NCBI RefSeq assembly: GCF_000143415.4 | Contig: NW_003314345.1 | Span: 77,339-141,338, forward strand | DNA: 64,000 nucleotides | Direction of reading: 5' to 3' | Origin: Selaginella moellendorffii | Lineage: Eukaryota > Streptophyta > Lycopodiopsida > Selaginellales > Selaginellaceae | Part shown: positions 11,551-21,053 of the stretch, in pieces | Layout of the letters: each line of letters begins with the position of its first letter | Numbering within the stretch: the first letter of the stretch is position 1 | Program-made: the position numbers and the translations under genes | The notes under the pieces: generated by a model | What the model saw: only the letters and a program-made list of their open reading frames with translations | What the model was told of the DNA's origin: nothing | Database searches by the model: none

Positions 11551-11904
11551 ATGTCAGAGTGGATCAAGCTAGGAATGCTGTGGCCAGCACTTCGTCAAGA
11601 TCTTGTCGGACTTGTGCATGCACTTGCTCCTGCCACTCTTGACGATGCTCTTCGCTTGGCACAACATTATGAGACGTCGCCTCTTCCACTTCTTGCTACA
11701 CGTCCTTCAGCTCCACTTCCTATGAGTGATGGTCCTGTTCCCATGGAGGTTGATGCTGCTGCTACTCGAGTCCAAGGACAAGGGCGAGGACGTGGTCGTG
11801 GCCGTGACGTTCATTGCTGGGCGTGTGATGAAGTTGGTCATACTTATCGGCGTTGTCGGCGCTTTCCGGATTGGCGACCTCCATTTGCTGGGTGGAGACC
11901 TTAG
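11551..11904 (+). CDS. Ty3/gypsy Gag, C-terminal part (5'-truncated element)
   Basis: The 117-codon frame has a capsid-end-like helix region (residues 1-45), a Pro-rich linker, a Gly-Arg run (GQGRGRGRGRD) and one intact CCHC zinc knuckle, CWACDEVGHTYRRC, near residues 89-102. Such a knuckle binds the packaged genomic RNA. The capsid N-terminus and the 5' LTR are missing, because the left boundary is a junction with the decayed element ending at 11,545. The stop overlaps the pol frame by about 50 bases, with pol in the -1 frame. That fits programmed frameshifting, though no classical slippery heptamer is obvious. Confidence 0.75.
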   Translation: MSEWIKLGMLWPALRQDLVGLVHALAPATLDDALRLAQHYETSPLPLLATRPSAPLPMSDGPVPMEVDAAATRVQGQGRGRGRGRDVHCWACDEVGHTYRRCRRFPDWRPPFAGWRP

Positions 11905-14801
11905 CGTCAGCAACGTCCCGTTGGTGCTGCTGCGGTGGAAGGTTTGGATACCGAGGTGCATTCGGGAAACAAGGAGTCGCGCGAGTAATGGAGGGACCTT
12001 GCGCGAATAAGTTAGTGACCCCTCCATCTTACTTTCGGGAGTATCATCAAGGGGTTCACTCGGCACCGGTTCATCCAGTGTTTACTTTCCAAGCTCGTTT
12101 TTATAACAAGAGGTCTCCTATTCTTCTCTCCGTGTTGGTTGATACAGGTTCGAGTTTATCTTCTATTGCTCGACCTATTGCCACACGTTGTCGTCTACAC
12201 TTGCGTCGTGCGGCGGATCCAGTTTTCATTCTTTATGGCAACGGCCGTACACATGCATGTGCACGAGATGAGGCGGACCTGGTTGTGCGTATGGGCGATC
12301 TCGAGCTTGAGTTGCAGTCATTGCGGGTGGTGCCGAGTCAAGCTTTTGACCTCATTCTTGGTATGGATTGGTTGCAGCACAATCATGCCAAGTGTGACTT
12401 TGAGGCTTTTCCCCCTTGTCTCATACTTCCTTATGTTTCATCCATTCCTCTCACTTCCGTACCTCTTCGTCCCTCTACTTCTACCTCTGCTTCCATTACT
12501 TTTGTTCCCCCATTATTTCCTCTTGTGTTTCCATCTTGTTCTGCTCTTCCCTTTTCCGATCCCTCCGATGATCTTTGTGTTGCAGCTGTTGACCAGCTCA
12601 TGAAGGAGTATTCTGATCTCTTTGAATTTGACCTATCGTCTGGGGCCAAGATTGCCACACGTCATCCCATTCCAACCGGGGATGCTCGTCCAATCAAGGT
12701 TCCTGTTCGTCGTCGGTCACCCAAGGAGATCAAGATTTTACGTGCAAATGTCAAGGAGATGTTGGAGAAGGGTGTTATTCGGAAGTCACGGAGTCCTTGG
12801 GCATGTGAACCTCATCTTGTGATGAAGCCTGATGGGAGTATTCGTTTCTGCATCGACTATCGTCCATTAAATGAAGTGACGATCCCGGACGTGTACCCTC
12901 TTCTTCACACTGCTGATCTCTTGGATCGTCTGGGGCGAAGTCGTTGGTTCACCAAGCTAGATCTTGCTTCTGGGTATTCGCAAGTACCGATGGCTGAAGA
13001 TGATATTCCTAAGACTGCTTTTCGTACACCATTTGGTTTGTACGAGTTTTTGGTGATGCCGTTTGGTTTGAACAATGCTCCAGCAACTTTTCAGCGGATG
13101 GTGGACGAGGTTCTTTGCGATATGCCAGAGGTGACGGCTGACTTCATTGATGATGTCTTGATCCACTCGGAGGGGACGTGGGAGGAGCATGTTCGTGATG
13201 TTTGTAAAGTGTTGGATCGGCTACGCGACGTTGGTTTAAAGCTGAAGCGGTCGAAGTGCGTGTTTGGGTCCAAGGACACAACTTATCTTGGGTACCGTAT
13301 TTCTCGTGAGGGTTTGCAAGTTGATCCTGACAAACTTGTGGCTGTTCTAAAGTTCCCTACTCTGAAGTGTGTGAATGATGTGCAGCGCTTTTTGGGTAAG
13401 GTGCAGTATCTCAGTCGTTTTGTGGATCATCTTTCCGATCGCACTATACCATTGCGAGCGTTGCTGAAGTCATCAATGTCATCTTTCATCTGGTCTCCCG
13501 ATTGTGAGCGGGCGTTCGTGAATCTCAAAGAGCTATTGACGACTCCTCCGGTTTTAGCATATCCTGACTACACTCGACCTTTTATTTTGCGCGTGGATGC
13601 TTCTGACATTGGTCTTGGAGGTGTGTTGATGCAAGAGAGCTCGAGTGTGCCTGGTCAGCGCCATCCCATTGCCTACATAAGCCGTACATTACAACCAGCG
13701 GAGATGAACTACTCCACGACGGAGAAGGAGTGTTTAGCAGCAGTCTGGGGTTTCGAGAAACTTCATGCCTATCTACATGGTTCTCGGACGTTACTTGAAG
13801 GTGACCATGCTGCTGTTACTTCATTATTGAAGCGGAAGAACCTGGTTGGTCGTACGGCTCGATGGGCTTTGAAGCTTCAGATATATGATTTCGATGTTTT
13901 TCATCGCCCAGGGAGTTCTATGGCTGATGCTGATGCCCTTTCTCGAGCTCCTCTTCCTTCTCCACTCACTTCTCATGTTTCTGACGAACCTGTTGTTCCA
14001 GCATCTGTGGATTTTCTAGATGAGGATTCTGTGCCGTCGGCGGTTGCTGTCCTTGACATTCAGTGTCCACAGGGCGTAGAGCAAGATCTACCTTCTCTGG
14101 ATGAGGTTCGCAAGGCTCAGAAGATTGAGCCGTGGATTCGAAGGCTTCAAGATGGGTTTGAGAATCCTGCATCACTTGCTAATGACTTGCCTTTTCGGCA
14201 TTTACATTCTCAATATCGCCTTGAAGATGGCCTTCTTTATTTTGTGGGGACGGATCCTGATGCTCATTTACGGCTGGTGGTGCCTTCGGTGTTTATTCCG
14301 CGGTTTCTCCATGCCTACCATGATTCTCCTATTCTAGGTGGGCATATGAGACACCGTCATGTCACCGAGAAGCTGCGCAGATCTTTCTATTGGCCAGAGA
14401 TGCGACGTGATATTATCCGGTATGTGCGTAGCTGCGTTTGGTGCCAAGCTCGTAATACTCCCCCTTGTGCTGTGGAAGGACGGTTGGAGTCAATTGCAGT
14501 TTCTCGTCCGTTTGAGTTGGTGGCGTTTGATCTTATGGGACCTTTTCCGCGATCGACTGCTGGCAATGAGTATGTTATTATTGCTTCTGACTACTTGACT
14601 CGTTGGGTGGAAGTTGGTGTTCTTGCTAGTGCCTCTACAACTACTGTTGGATACTTCCTCCTCAATCGAGTGGTGTTCCAGCATTCTTGTCCAGAACGGA
14701 TTCTTTCGGATAATGGTCCTGCATTTATGGCTGAGGTATTTCATGTTTTGACATCTCGGTTGGGGATACGCCACACTTTTACGAGTGCTTATCATCCTTA
14801 A
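11853..14801 (+). pseudogene. Ty3/gypsy Pol polyprotein (protease-RT-RNase H-integrase), near intact
   Basis: A 982-codon open frame. The protease active site DTGSS is at about residue 97. The reverse transcriptase starts near residue 270 and has the KLDLASGY, MPFGLNNAPATF and FIDD motifs (FIDD is a tolerated variant of YIDD). RNase H has RVDAS and TEKE residues, and ADALSR closes that domain. The integrase has an HHCC zinc finger ending CVWC and a catalytic core with FDLMG and SDNGPAF supplying the first two acidic residues. A TAA interrupts the core at 14,799, within the conserved stretch just before the third acidic residue. That residue is still visible (VER) at the edge of the assembly gap. 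GC content and frame integrity show it is far younger than its neighbours. I call it a pseudogene because of the stop and the missing 5' half. Confidence 0.9.
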
Positions 14802-14823
14802 TCAGACGGTCTGGTGGAACGGC

Positions 14824-15005
14824 NNNNNNNNNNNNNNNNNNNNNNNNNNNNNNNNNNNNNNNNNNNNNNNNNNNNNNNNNNNNNNNNNNNNNNNNNNNNN
14901 NNNNNNNNNNNNNNNNNNNNNNNNNNNNNNNNNNNNNNNNNNNNNNNNNNNNNNNNNNNNNNNNNNNNNNNNNNNNNNNNNNNNNNNNNNNNNNNNNNNN
15001 NNNNN
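14824..15005. other. Assembly gap (182 N)
   Basis: Only unknown bases. By position it should hold the end of the integrase core, since the core's third acidic residue is just left of it and the integrase C-terminal domain begins just right of it. Confidence 0.99.
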
Positions 15006-15452
15006 TCGCGATTGCCATGAGCTCCCCATGCTAGGTCATGGGATCAATATTTGACAAGCATTCTTCCACTTGTCCGAGCAGAGTCTGCTGAACACTTAGG
15101 CCGCGTACAAGTGGGACAACAACGGCGCTACAATTCCCATCATCGTCCACCAGCGGAGTACAAAGTGGATGATTTAGTGTTAGTCCGTTTTCCCCATCTT
15201 ACGGTACGTGGTTTATCTAAGGGGCTCCTTGCGCAGTGGAAAGGACCGTATCGGGTGTTGCGGCAAGTTGGACCACAAGTTTATGAGGTTCGGCATGACA
15301 TTCAGCAGGCCGATCCTCCGGAGATTGTGCATGTGCAGCGGTTAAAACGCTTCATACAAAGGGATCAGGAGCAGTTAATACCGTCTACAGATCCACCGAT
15401 GCCTCCTCCTGACGTTCCTCCAGATCCCGGCCCATCTACAAGAGAACCCTGA
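15006..15452 (+). pseudogene. Integrase C-terminal domain of the same Ty3/gypsy element
   Basis: The frame from 15,051 gives 133 residues. It includes a basic segment with QQRRYNSHHRP, a DLVLVRFPHL strand, then KGPYRVLRQVGPQVYEV, which is the SH3-like GPY/F module of Ty3/gypsy integrases that binds DNA or chromatin. A Pro-rich tail follows. It continues the pol gene on the left of the gap and ends about 18 bases before the polypurine tract. Confidence 0.85.
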
Positions 15453-15469
15453 CGGCCTTCCATTATTCC

Positions 15470-15482
15470 GAGAGGAGGGGAT
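15470..15482 (+). other. Polypurine tract
   Basis: GAGAGGAGGGGAT lies just before a sequence starting TGATGTGAGGG. The purine run next to a TG-starting LTR is the expected plus-strand priming site of a Ty3/gypsy element. Confidence 0.7.
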
Positions 15483-15654
15483 GATGTGAGGGCCAAGTGT
15501 ACGGCTACGATGCCGTATACTAATATTAGCGTAGTGGATTTTGGTAGCCGTCGGATTGGTTTCAATCCGGACCACTCGCTCCTGTATATAAGCTAGGGTT
15601 TTCGGGCTAATTGAGATGCACATTTCTGTATTCCCTTTCCATGTTCCATGCACT

Positions 15655-15720
<66 letters not shown>
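15482..15720 (+). repeat. 3' LTR (short) ending in a (TA)n microsatellite
   Basis: It starts TGATGTGAGGG and has a TATA-like TGTATATAAGC at about 15,583, consistent with an LTR promoter. TGCACTCACA follows near 15,650, and a pure (TA)n run of about 60 bases closes the region. The LTR end cannot be fixed because the microsatellite starts where the terminal CA would be. Confidence 0.6.
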
Positions 15721-15725
<5 letters not shown>

Positions 15726-17285
15726 TAAAAAATAACAAATATGGATGAAGGTTATCTCATTGACAACTGAAATATAGTTTAGTTTGAAATTTTAAATCTA
15801 AAGAAAGGTTTTATTTTATATTTATAATATTCTAACATAATGAAAACCTTGACCAATTAAACACAAGGAAAAATTTAAATGAACAATAGTTATTTAGTAT
15901 TTAGTAGTTATAATCAACTAAAGATAAAAACTAAGAATGTGCACTATTATGATAAAATTCTTTTATAAATAAGAACAAATATATCAATCACCACACTTTC
16001 TAGAGTTTTAATAAGTAAAATAATTTTGTGAGAAAGTACTATACAAAAAATTTATTTATTTCAAAAATAAATATCTGATTTCTTTATACTTATTTTTTAA
16101 TTTATGAACTATGATAAATTTAATAAAAAATTCTATTCAAAATATATACAATTTGTCTTAGAATCCCATGCTGATAATGGTGGATGAACATGCATATATA
16201 AAAGTTATGAGCATTTTGAAAAATCAATCAATATAGTGATTGATAATGTTTACTTGAACAACCTATATATAAATTTCAATTTTATTCATGTGAGTGAATG
16301 AATGAATGAATGAATGAATGAATGAATGTATATATACATATATATACATTCATTCATACCAATACAAGCTTGAAAACAAGAAATAAAATATACCTATCAT
16401 GAGCCTTTATAAACTTCCTTTCAGCCAAGTATTCATTTGGTGTTCTGTTGTATGAGCTTGACAGAATACTTGTGAAAGGATCATGTTTTGTCTTGTAACT
16501 TTGTTTAAATTATTAGATATAATAGCCACATTGCTGCTGCCATTGGCAGGCCTCCTCCCAAAATCCTGGCCATATGCTGTACAGTGGTAGATATCCTAGG
16601 TAATTGACCCAAATGTATTGGATGACTTATTATGATTTGTTAATCCATATGGTCTGTGATGATAATCTCACATAGAAAACTAAACTCCTAAATTATCAAT
16701 CACACCAGAAAATAAGGAGCATTACTAACTATTTCTTTTCTATATGAGCCTTTCCAAAGTGCTTGAAATTATATAATTATAAATAAAAGGTAGATTAGTA
16801 GGATCATATCAAAGGCTTTGGAAGGCTGTAGTGAATAATAGCATTCATGAGCTTTACAATTATTTACTCCTTGGGAAGGTGTTTACAACCCAAAACTTGA
16901 CTATGAAAAGACCATCATCATAAACCCAACTTAGTATGCATGAGATGAACCAATTTAAGTGTTTTCTAAAACTGCAACTCTATTTTAAAGAGATTAGTAA
17001 GTCAGCCATGGGGGTCTTCTGATATACAAATATATCAGAAGTAGATAAACTAAATGCCTCTTTAAACATTAGCAAAACAAATACAAGCCTCATGAAGAAA
17101 GATGGATGTAAGTTCATCTCCACACTGAGGAACCTCAAAGTAGCACCAAGTCCAGCAATGATGGCCTAGTAGCAGGCCCACACGGGCATGAGATAATATC
17201 TATCTATCATCTGTTTCTAGTCTCGTAGTGCCGGCCCATCGAGAAGCATGAGACATTATGCAATACAGTTCAGTTTATTACTTTG
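15721..17285. other. AT-rich intergenic DNA, no gene recognised
   Basis: No domain-bearing frame on either strand. The only structures seen are a (TGAA)n run and the adjoining hairpin listed separately. Confidence 0.5.
16290..16358 (+). repeat. (TGAA)n microsatellite flowing into a perfect hairpin
   Basis: About eight GAAT units run into an inverted repeat. The left arm GAATGAATGTATATA (16,320-16,334) and the right arm TATATACATTCATTC (16,341-16,355) are perfect complements around a 6-base loop. The right arm ends the microsatellite in inverted orientation. Confidence 0.8.
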
Positions 17286-17438
17286 TCAAATTCTCCACCT
17301 CCTCCTCACCTCTTCCTCCCTTCGCCCTGCTGCTTGCTCTATCTCCTCAGATTCTTTTGCCTCAGTCTGGTGGTGTTTGTAGCCAAGTTCACGCCCGAGA
17401 GTGTCCATCATGTGATTGACGTGCCCTGTCTCTGTTAC
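17286..17438 (-). CDS. Possible terminal exon of an unrecognised gene
   Basis: Reading the minus strand, a clean acceptor (TTTTTTGGTGCCAG) opens a 50-codon frame beginning VTETGHVNHMMDTLGRELGY, followed by KHHQTEAKESEEIEQ and a basic tail, then a stop. The acidic/basic helical composition and the splice site make it look like a real 3' exon, but I do not recognise the family. No convincing upstream exons are visible before the PPR gene that starts at 17,597. It may be a duplicated exon scrap. Confidence 0.25.
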   Translation of the reverse strand, partial: VTETGHVNHMMDTLGRELGYKHHQTEAKESEEIEQAAGRREEEVRRRWRI

Positions 17439-17596
17439 CTGGCACCAAAAAAGTAGCCATTAATAATATATTTGGGACATAATTTCTGTCCTTCAGAACA
17501 CAGCAAGCACGAACAGGAGTGAATACTTAGTATCTAAGATAATTAGTAATACATAAGTATAAGATACATTTTGATGGTTTCACATCCAACAGAAAG

Positions 17597-19018
17597 ATGA
17601 GGTTTCCAGTAGCAGCCTATAATGGATCTCGTCCCAGCTTGGAGGTAGATCTCTTTGTTGCAAACAAGCTCATTGACATGTATGGAAGGTGTGGAAGCAT
17701 AGGGGATGCACTGTCGGTCTTTCAAAGCCTCAAAGAACGGGACTTCTTCTCATGGCACTTTCTGCTCTACGGCTATATCCACAACAGGTATATAGAGGAG
17801 GCTAAACTCCTTTTTACTCGAATGCCATACAGGGACATTGTCTCCTGGACTGCTATGTTAGCTGCGTATGCCAAGAGCAACCGTTTGGAGGAAGCAAAGG
17901 AGATCTTTGACATGATGCCCCTGAGAAATCTCTTCTCTTGGACGTCGATGCTGGTTGCGTATGCCCGAAATGGGCATTTGCTTGACGCAAAAATTATGTT
18001 TCTTGAGTCCCCTGAGACCGACATGGTATCTTGGACAGCGTTGCTCACGGCGTACGCGCAAAATGGTTCTGTTAAGAGCGCCATAAACGTTTTTGAAGAG
18101 ATGCCCGAACACGACATTGTTGCCTGGAACGCTATCCTAGCTGCCTGTGCCCAAAACGGGCATACGGAACTGGCTCTAGCAACTTTCTCCAGAATGCCCG
18201 AGAGGAGTTTGACCTCGTGGAACACAATGCTGGCAGAAGGACCACAGCTGCATTCGTCCGACCAAGTATCTCAAATCTTCAAGGAAATGCCAGAGACTAA
18301 CCTTATCTCCTGGACTTCTTTGCTAGCAGCTCACGCTCGGGACGGGCATCTGGAGTTATCAAAGTGTACCTTTGACTCCATGCCTGAGTGGAGCACTGTG
18401 ACCTGGAACGCACTTCTTTCGGTTTACAGCCGTGGAGATTCGACAGAGCAGACCGACAGCTTGTTTGGCAGAATACCAGAACCGGATCTCGTCTCGTGGA
18501 ATGCACTCTTGGCATCATACGCTCGTAACAGCCACGTTTCTAATGTGATCGACGTCTTCCACCAAATGCCGGCTCGAAACATTATCTCATGGACTACGGC
18601 TTTGGGTGCCTTGATCCAAGACGGGAACCTGGAACTTGCTTCGAGGATGCTAGACCAAATGCCCGAGACCGATCTCATCTCAGTCAGCCAGCTTCTCTCC
18701 GGTTATGCTGTAAACGGACATATGCTTGAGGCATTTCAGATGTTCTTCGCAGCAAACCTCGTCTATGCTATCGACCAAGCTTGCTTTGTTTCGTTCCTGA
18801 TCGCGTGCAGCCACGTTGGTTCGCTGGATCTCGCAAGGTCCTACTTTCTGTCGATGGCGGGCGACTTTGGGATCCAATCCACAAGGCAGCACTATTGCTG
18901 TCTAGTCGATCTTCTAGCCAGGTCGGGCTACTTGGACGATGCCAGAGAGCTCATCCACACAATGCCATTTTTTCCCGGAACTTTGGAATGGACGTGCTTG
19001 CACTCCGTCCGTGCGTGA
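17597..19018 (+). CDS. PLS-type pentatricopeptide repeat protein, N- and C-terminally short
   Basis: This 473-residue intronless frame is made almost entirely of PPR motifs of about 31 residues. Examples are DIVSWTAMLAAYAKSNRLEE, NLFSWTSMLVAYARNGHLLD and DIVAWNAILAACAQNGHTE, each ending in a MPERD-like turn. PPR proteins bind organelle RNA one base per repeat and act in editing, splicing or stability. The usual leader (organelle transit peptide and first GRxIHA motif) is missing. The end reads GTLEWTCLHSVRA, stopping where an E domain should begin, so editing function is unlikely unless the protein acts with partners. Its last 91 bases overlap the end of the opposite-strand PPR gene. A decayed copy lies at 23,060-24,035. 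Confidence 0.8.
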   Translation: MRFPVAAYNGSRPSLEVDLFVANKLIDMYGRCGSIGDALSVFQSLKERDFFSWHFLLYGYIHNRYIEEAKLLFTRMPYRDIVSWTAMLAAYAKSNRLEEAKEIFDMMPLRNLFSWTSMLVAYARNGHLLDAKIMFLESPETDMVSWTALLTAYAQNGSVKSAINVFEEMPEHDIVAWNAILAACAQNGHTELALATFSRMPERSLTSWNTMLAEGPQLHSSDQVSQIFKEMPETNLISWTSLLAAHARDGHLELSKCTFDSMPEWSTVTWNALLSVYSRGDSTEQTDSLFGRIPEPDLVSWNALLASYARNSHVSNVIDVFHQMPARNIISWTTALGALIQDGNLELASRMLDQMPETDLISVSQLLSGYAVNGHMLEAFQMFFAANLVYAIDQACFVSFLIACSHVGSLDLARSYFLSMAGDFGIQSTRQHYCCLVDLLARSGYLDDARELIHTMPFFPGTLEWTCLHSVRA

Positions 19019-20643
19019 TCAATCTTATTGCTAGTTTGCGAGAGAATTTTCCATGTTATATTATCAGCTTCGACAGGCATCTCTTCCATCATGGTCATGG
19101 CCTCGTCAAGCTCATCCGCCCTGGCAAGAAGATCAATGACACAATGGTAATGAGCCGTGCTTGGTCGGACTTCATACCAGGAAGACATGAGCTGCAACCA
19201 AAGCTTCCCCTCCTTGACGAGGCCGCAGTGGTTGCACACAGCGAGAATGGACAAGAAGGTTGCACTGTCTGGCTTCAAGCCTGCATCTATCAGTTGATAA
19301 AACTCTTCAAACACGAGTGTGGAGTCTCCCTTTTGACTATAACCTTCCAGTAGCGCATTCCAGCCTACCAAGTTCCTCTTCAAGGACGTGGAGTCGAAAA
19401 CATGCTGAGCGGCAGCCATGTTGCCACATTTGCCGTAGAGATCGAGCAAACAAGTGAGCAGGACACTGTCAGGCTCAAATCCACGCCTGTGAATCTCGCG
19501 GTGGATCGTTTTTCCAAGTTGCAATGAAGGAAGGATCGCACAGGCCTTGAGTGCACAGGAGCACGTCCAAAGATCTGGCCTGCATTGCAGATCACCAGAC
19601 ACCATCTCCTGGTATAACTCTAGAGCCAAGTGGGCTTCACCACTTTCAACATACCCGAGAAGCATAGTGTTCCATGAAACACAGTCCCGGAGACGCTCTT
19701 GAATGTTGTCGAAGGCAGTGCGTGCGTCCACCAAGCTACCACACTTGGAATACATGTCAACCACACAATTGGCGACATAAACATCTGACACAAACCTCCT
19801 CCTTGCAGCCTCTGAGTGCAGTGCCATGCCTTTCTCGAGACTTTTCACCTTGACAAGTTCTCCATCGCCGAGCTCACATCCATCTTCCTTTCTCGCAAGG
19901 TTTGAGCAAGCTTTCAGCGCTACAACGAAAGTCCGAGAGTTTGATGCTGCACACGAGGAAACGTGAGAGCTGGACTCGAGGGACTCAAACAGCTCCAGAG
20001 CAATCTCACCTTGATCGTTGTCAACATATCCCAGCATCAGTGTGTTCCATGAAACCACGTCGAGTGTTTCCATCTCTTCGAAGGCTCGCCTCGCATCTTG
20101 CATGCTCCCACACTTGGAGTACATGTCGATGAGGCTGCTTCCAACGTAAAAATCCCTCAAGACGAGGTTTTGCATTCGAGATCGAGCGTGAATCGCCATT
20201 CCCCTCTCCAAGCTTGTCATCTTCCAGGGATTTGCTCCTTCTTCCTCAGCAAGGCTCGTGACGGCCTTAAGAACCGCGACGAAAGTGCGACCATTCGCCA
20301 CGCACTCCGCTTCCATGGCAAGGAAAAGCTCCAGAGCTCTTTCGGAAAAATGCCCGCTCACAGCATATGCTCGAATGAGCGCATTCCATGCAATGGCGTC
20401 GCGGTGCTTCATCTTGTGGAACACTTTGCTGGCGTCCACGAGACTGCCACACCTGGAGTAGACGGTGACAAGGCTGCTAGCAACGTAGAGATCGTCTTCC
20501 AAACCATTGTCGATAACACTAGCATGGATTTTCCTTGCCTCGCCTATATCTCTACAGGACTTGAGCTGCGACAGCACGAGCGCGACACCTCTCACACTTG
20601 CATTGCTCGAGTGCTGGAATGAAGCCACCGGCCATGGCTGCAT
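18928..20643 (-). CDS. Pentatricopeptide repeat protein
   Basis: An intronless frame of about 570 residues. An N-terminal block starts MQPWPVASFQHSSNASV, then come GEARKIHASVIDNGLEDD, LYVASSLVTVYSRCGSLVDA and repeated S/L/P motifs (AIAWNALIRAYAVSGHF, DVVSWNTLMLGYVDND). The C-terminal pair is STAHYHCVIDLLARADELDE and ADNITWKILSQ. It is predicted to be an organelle RNA-binding protein, although no clear transit peptide is visible and the DYW domain is absent. I chose the ATG at 20,643. An upstream ATG at 20,703 adds 20 residues that are only the antisense of a zinc-knuckle remnant, and the duplicated copy also begins at this Met. The gene converges on, and overlaps, the plus-strand PPR gene. 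Confidence 0.8.
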   Translation of the reverse strand: MQPWPVASFQHSSNASVRGVALVLSQLKSCRDIGEARKIHASVIDNGLEDDLYVASSLVTVYSRCGSLVDASKVFHKMKHRDAIAWNALIRAYAVSGHFSERALELFLAMEAECVANGRTFVAVLKAVTSLAEEEGANPWKMTSLERGMAIHARSRMQNLVLRDFYVGSSLIDMYSKCGSMQDARRAFEEMETLDVVSWNTLMLGYVDNDQGEIALELFESLESSSHVSSCAASNSRTFVVALKACSNLARKEDGCELGDGELVKVKSLEKGMALHSEAARRRFVSDVYVANCVVDMYSKCGSLVDARTAFDNIQERLRDCVSWNTMLLGYVESGEAHLALELYQEMVSGDLQCRPDLWTCSCALKACAILPSLQLGKTIHREIHRRGFEPDSVLLTCLLDLYGKCGNMAAAQHVFDSTSLKRNLVGWNALLEGYSQKGDSTLVFEEFYQLIDAGLKPDSATFLSILAVCNHCGLVKEGKLWLQLMSSWYEVRPSTAHYHCVIDLLARADELDEAMTMMEEMPVEADNITWKILSQTSNKIDHARTECKHVHSKVPGKNGIVWMSSLASSK

Positions 20644-20654
20644 TGCCCAGCTGG

Positions 20655-20941
20655 AGATGTCAAGGACAAGGAAGCTAAGTTTTGCTATGGTGAAACAGGA
20701 CACAGATTAGGTCATTGTTCGCAACCTCTTAAGGATATTTTCTTTATGTTTCCCAATCGCAGATTGTTTCCTCTGCAAGAAAGGTCAGAATTGTCCAAGA
20801 AACACTTGTGGAATCTATCCAAAGGTATGTGAATGCTGCTTGACTTCACTGGGACTGTTTCAGGGTGGATGCTGCAAGCTATGCGGCGAGGTCACTCATC
20901 TAGGCAGGGATTGCCCACGAAAACTAAAGACACAAAAATAA
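20655..20941 (+). pseudogene. 3' fragment of a ZCCHC9-like CCHC zinc-knuckle gene
   Basis: Three exon-like pieces can be read. The first gives FCYGETGHRLGHCSQPLKD, a zinc knuckle that has lost its second Cys. The second (20,763-20,824) gives DCFLCKKGQNCPRNTCGIYPK. The third (20,864-20,941) gives GGCCKLCGEVTHLGRDCPRK and a stop. The order, the GIYPKGG linker and the intron at that point match the conserved end of plant/animal ZCCHC9 proteins, nucleolar RNA-binding factors. The first intron is shrunk to a non-functional remnant and the 5' half is absent, being replaced by the divergent PPR gene. Confidence 0.6.
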
Positions 20942-21053
20942 GTGAGTACTGAGTGCGGTTTAGATCCAATCCAAACTCACCTTTTACGACTTTGCAGGCA
21001 AGGATGTGGCCCAAAGCGGCGAGAAGCGTATTGTTTATAAAAGCGGTGATGAT

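Noticed and set aside
12139-12603. 154-codon frame in a second frame of pol
   Set aside because: Shadow of the pol gene; hydrophobic by composition only, no family resemblance.
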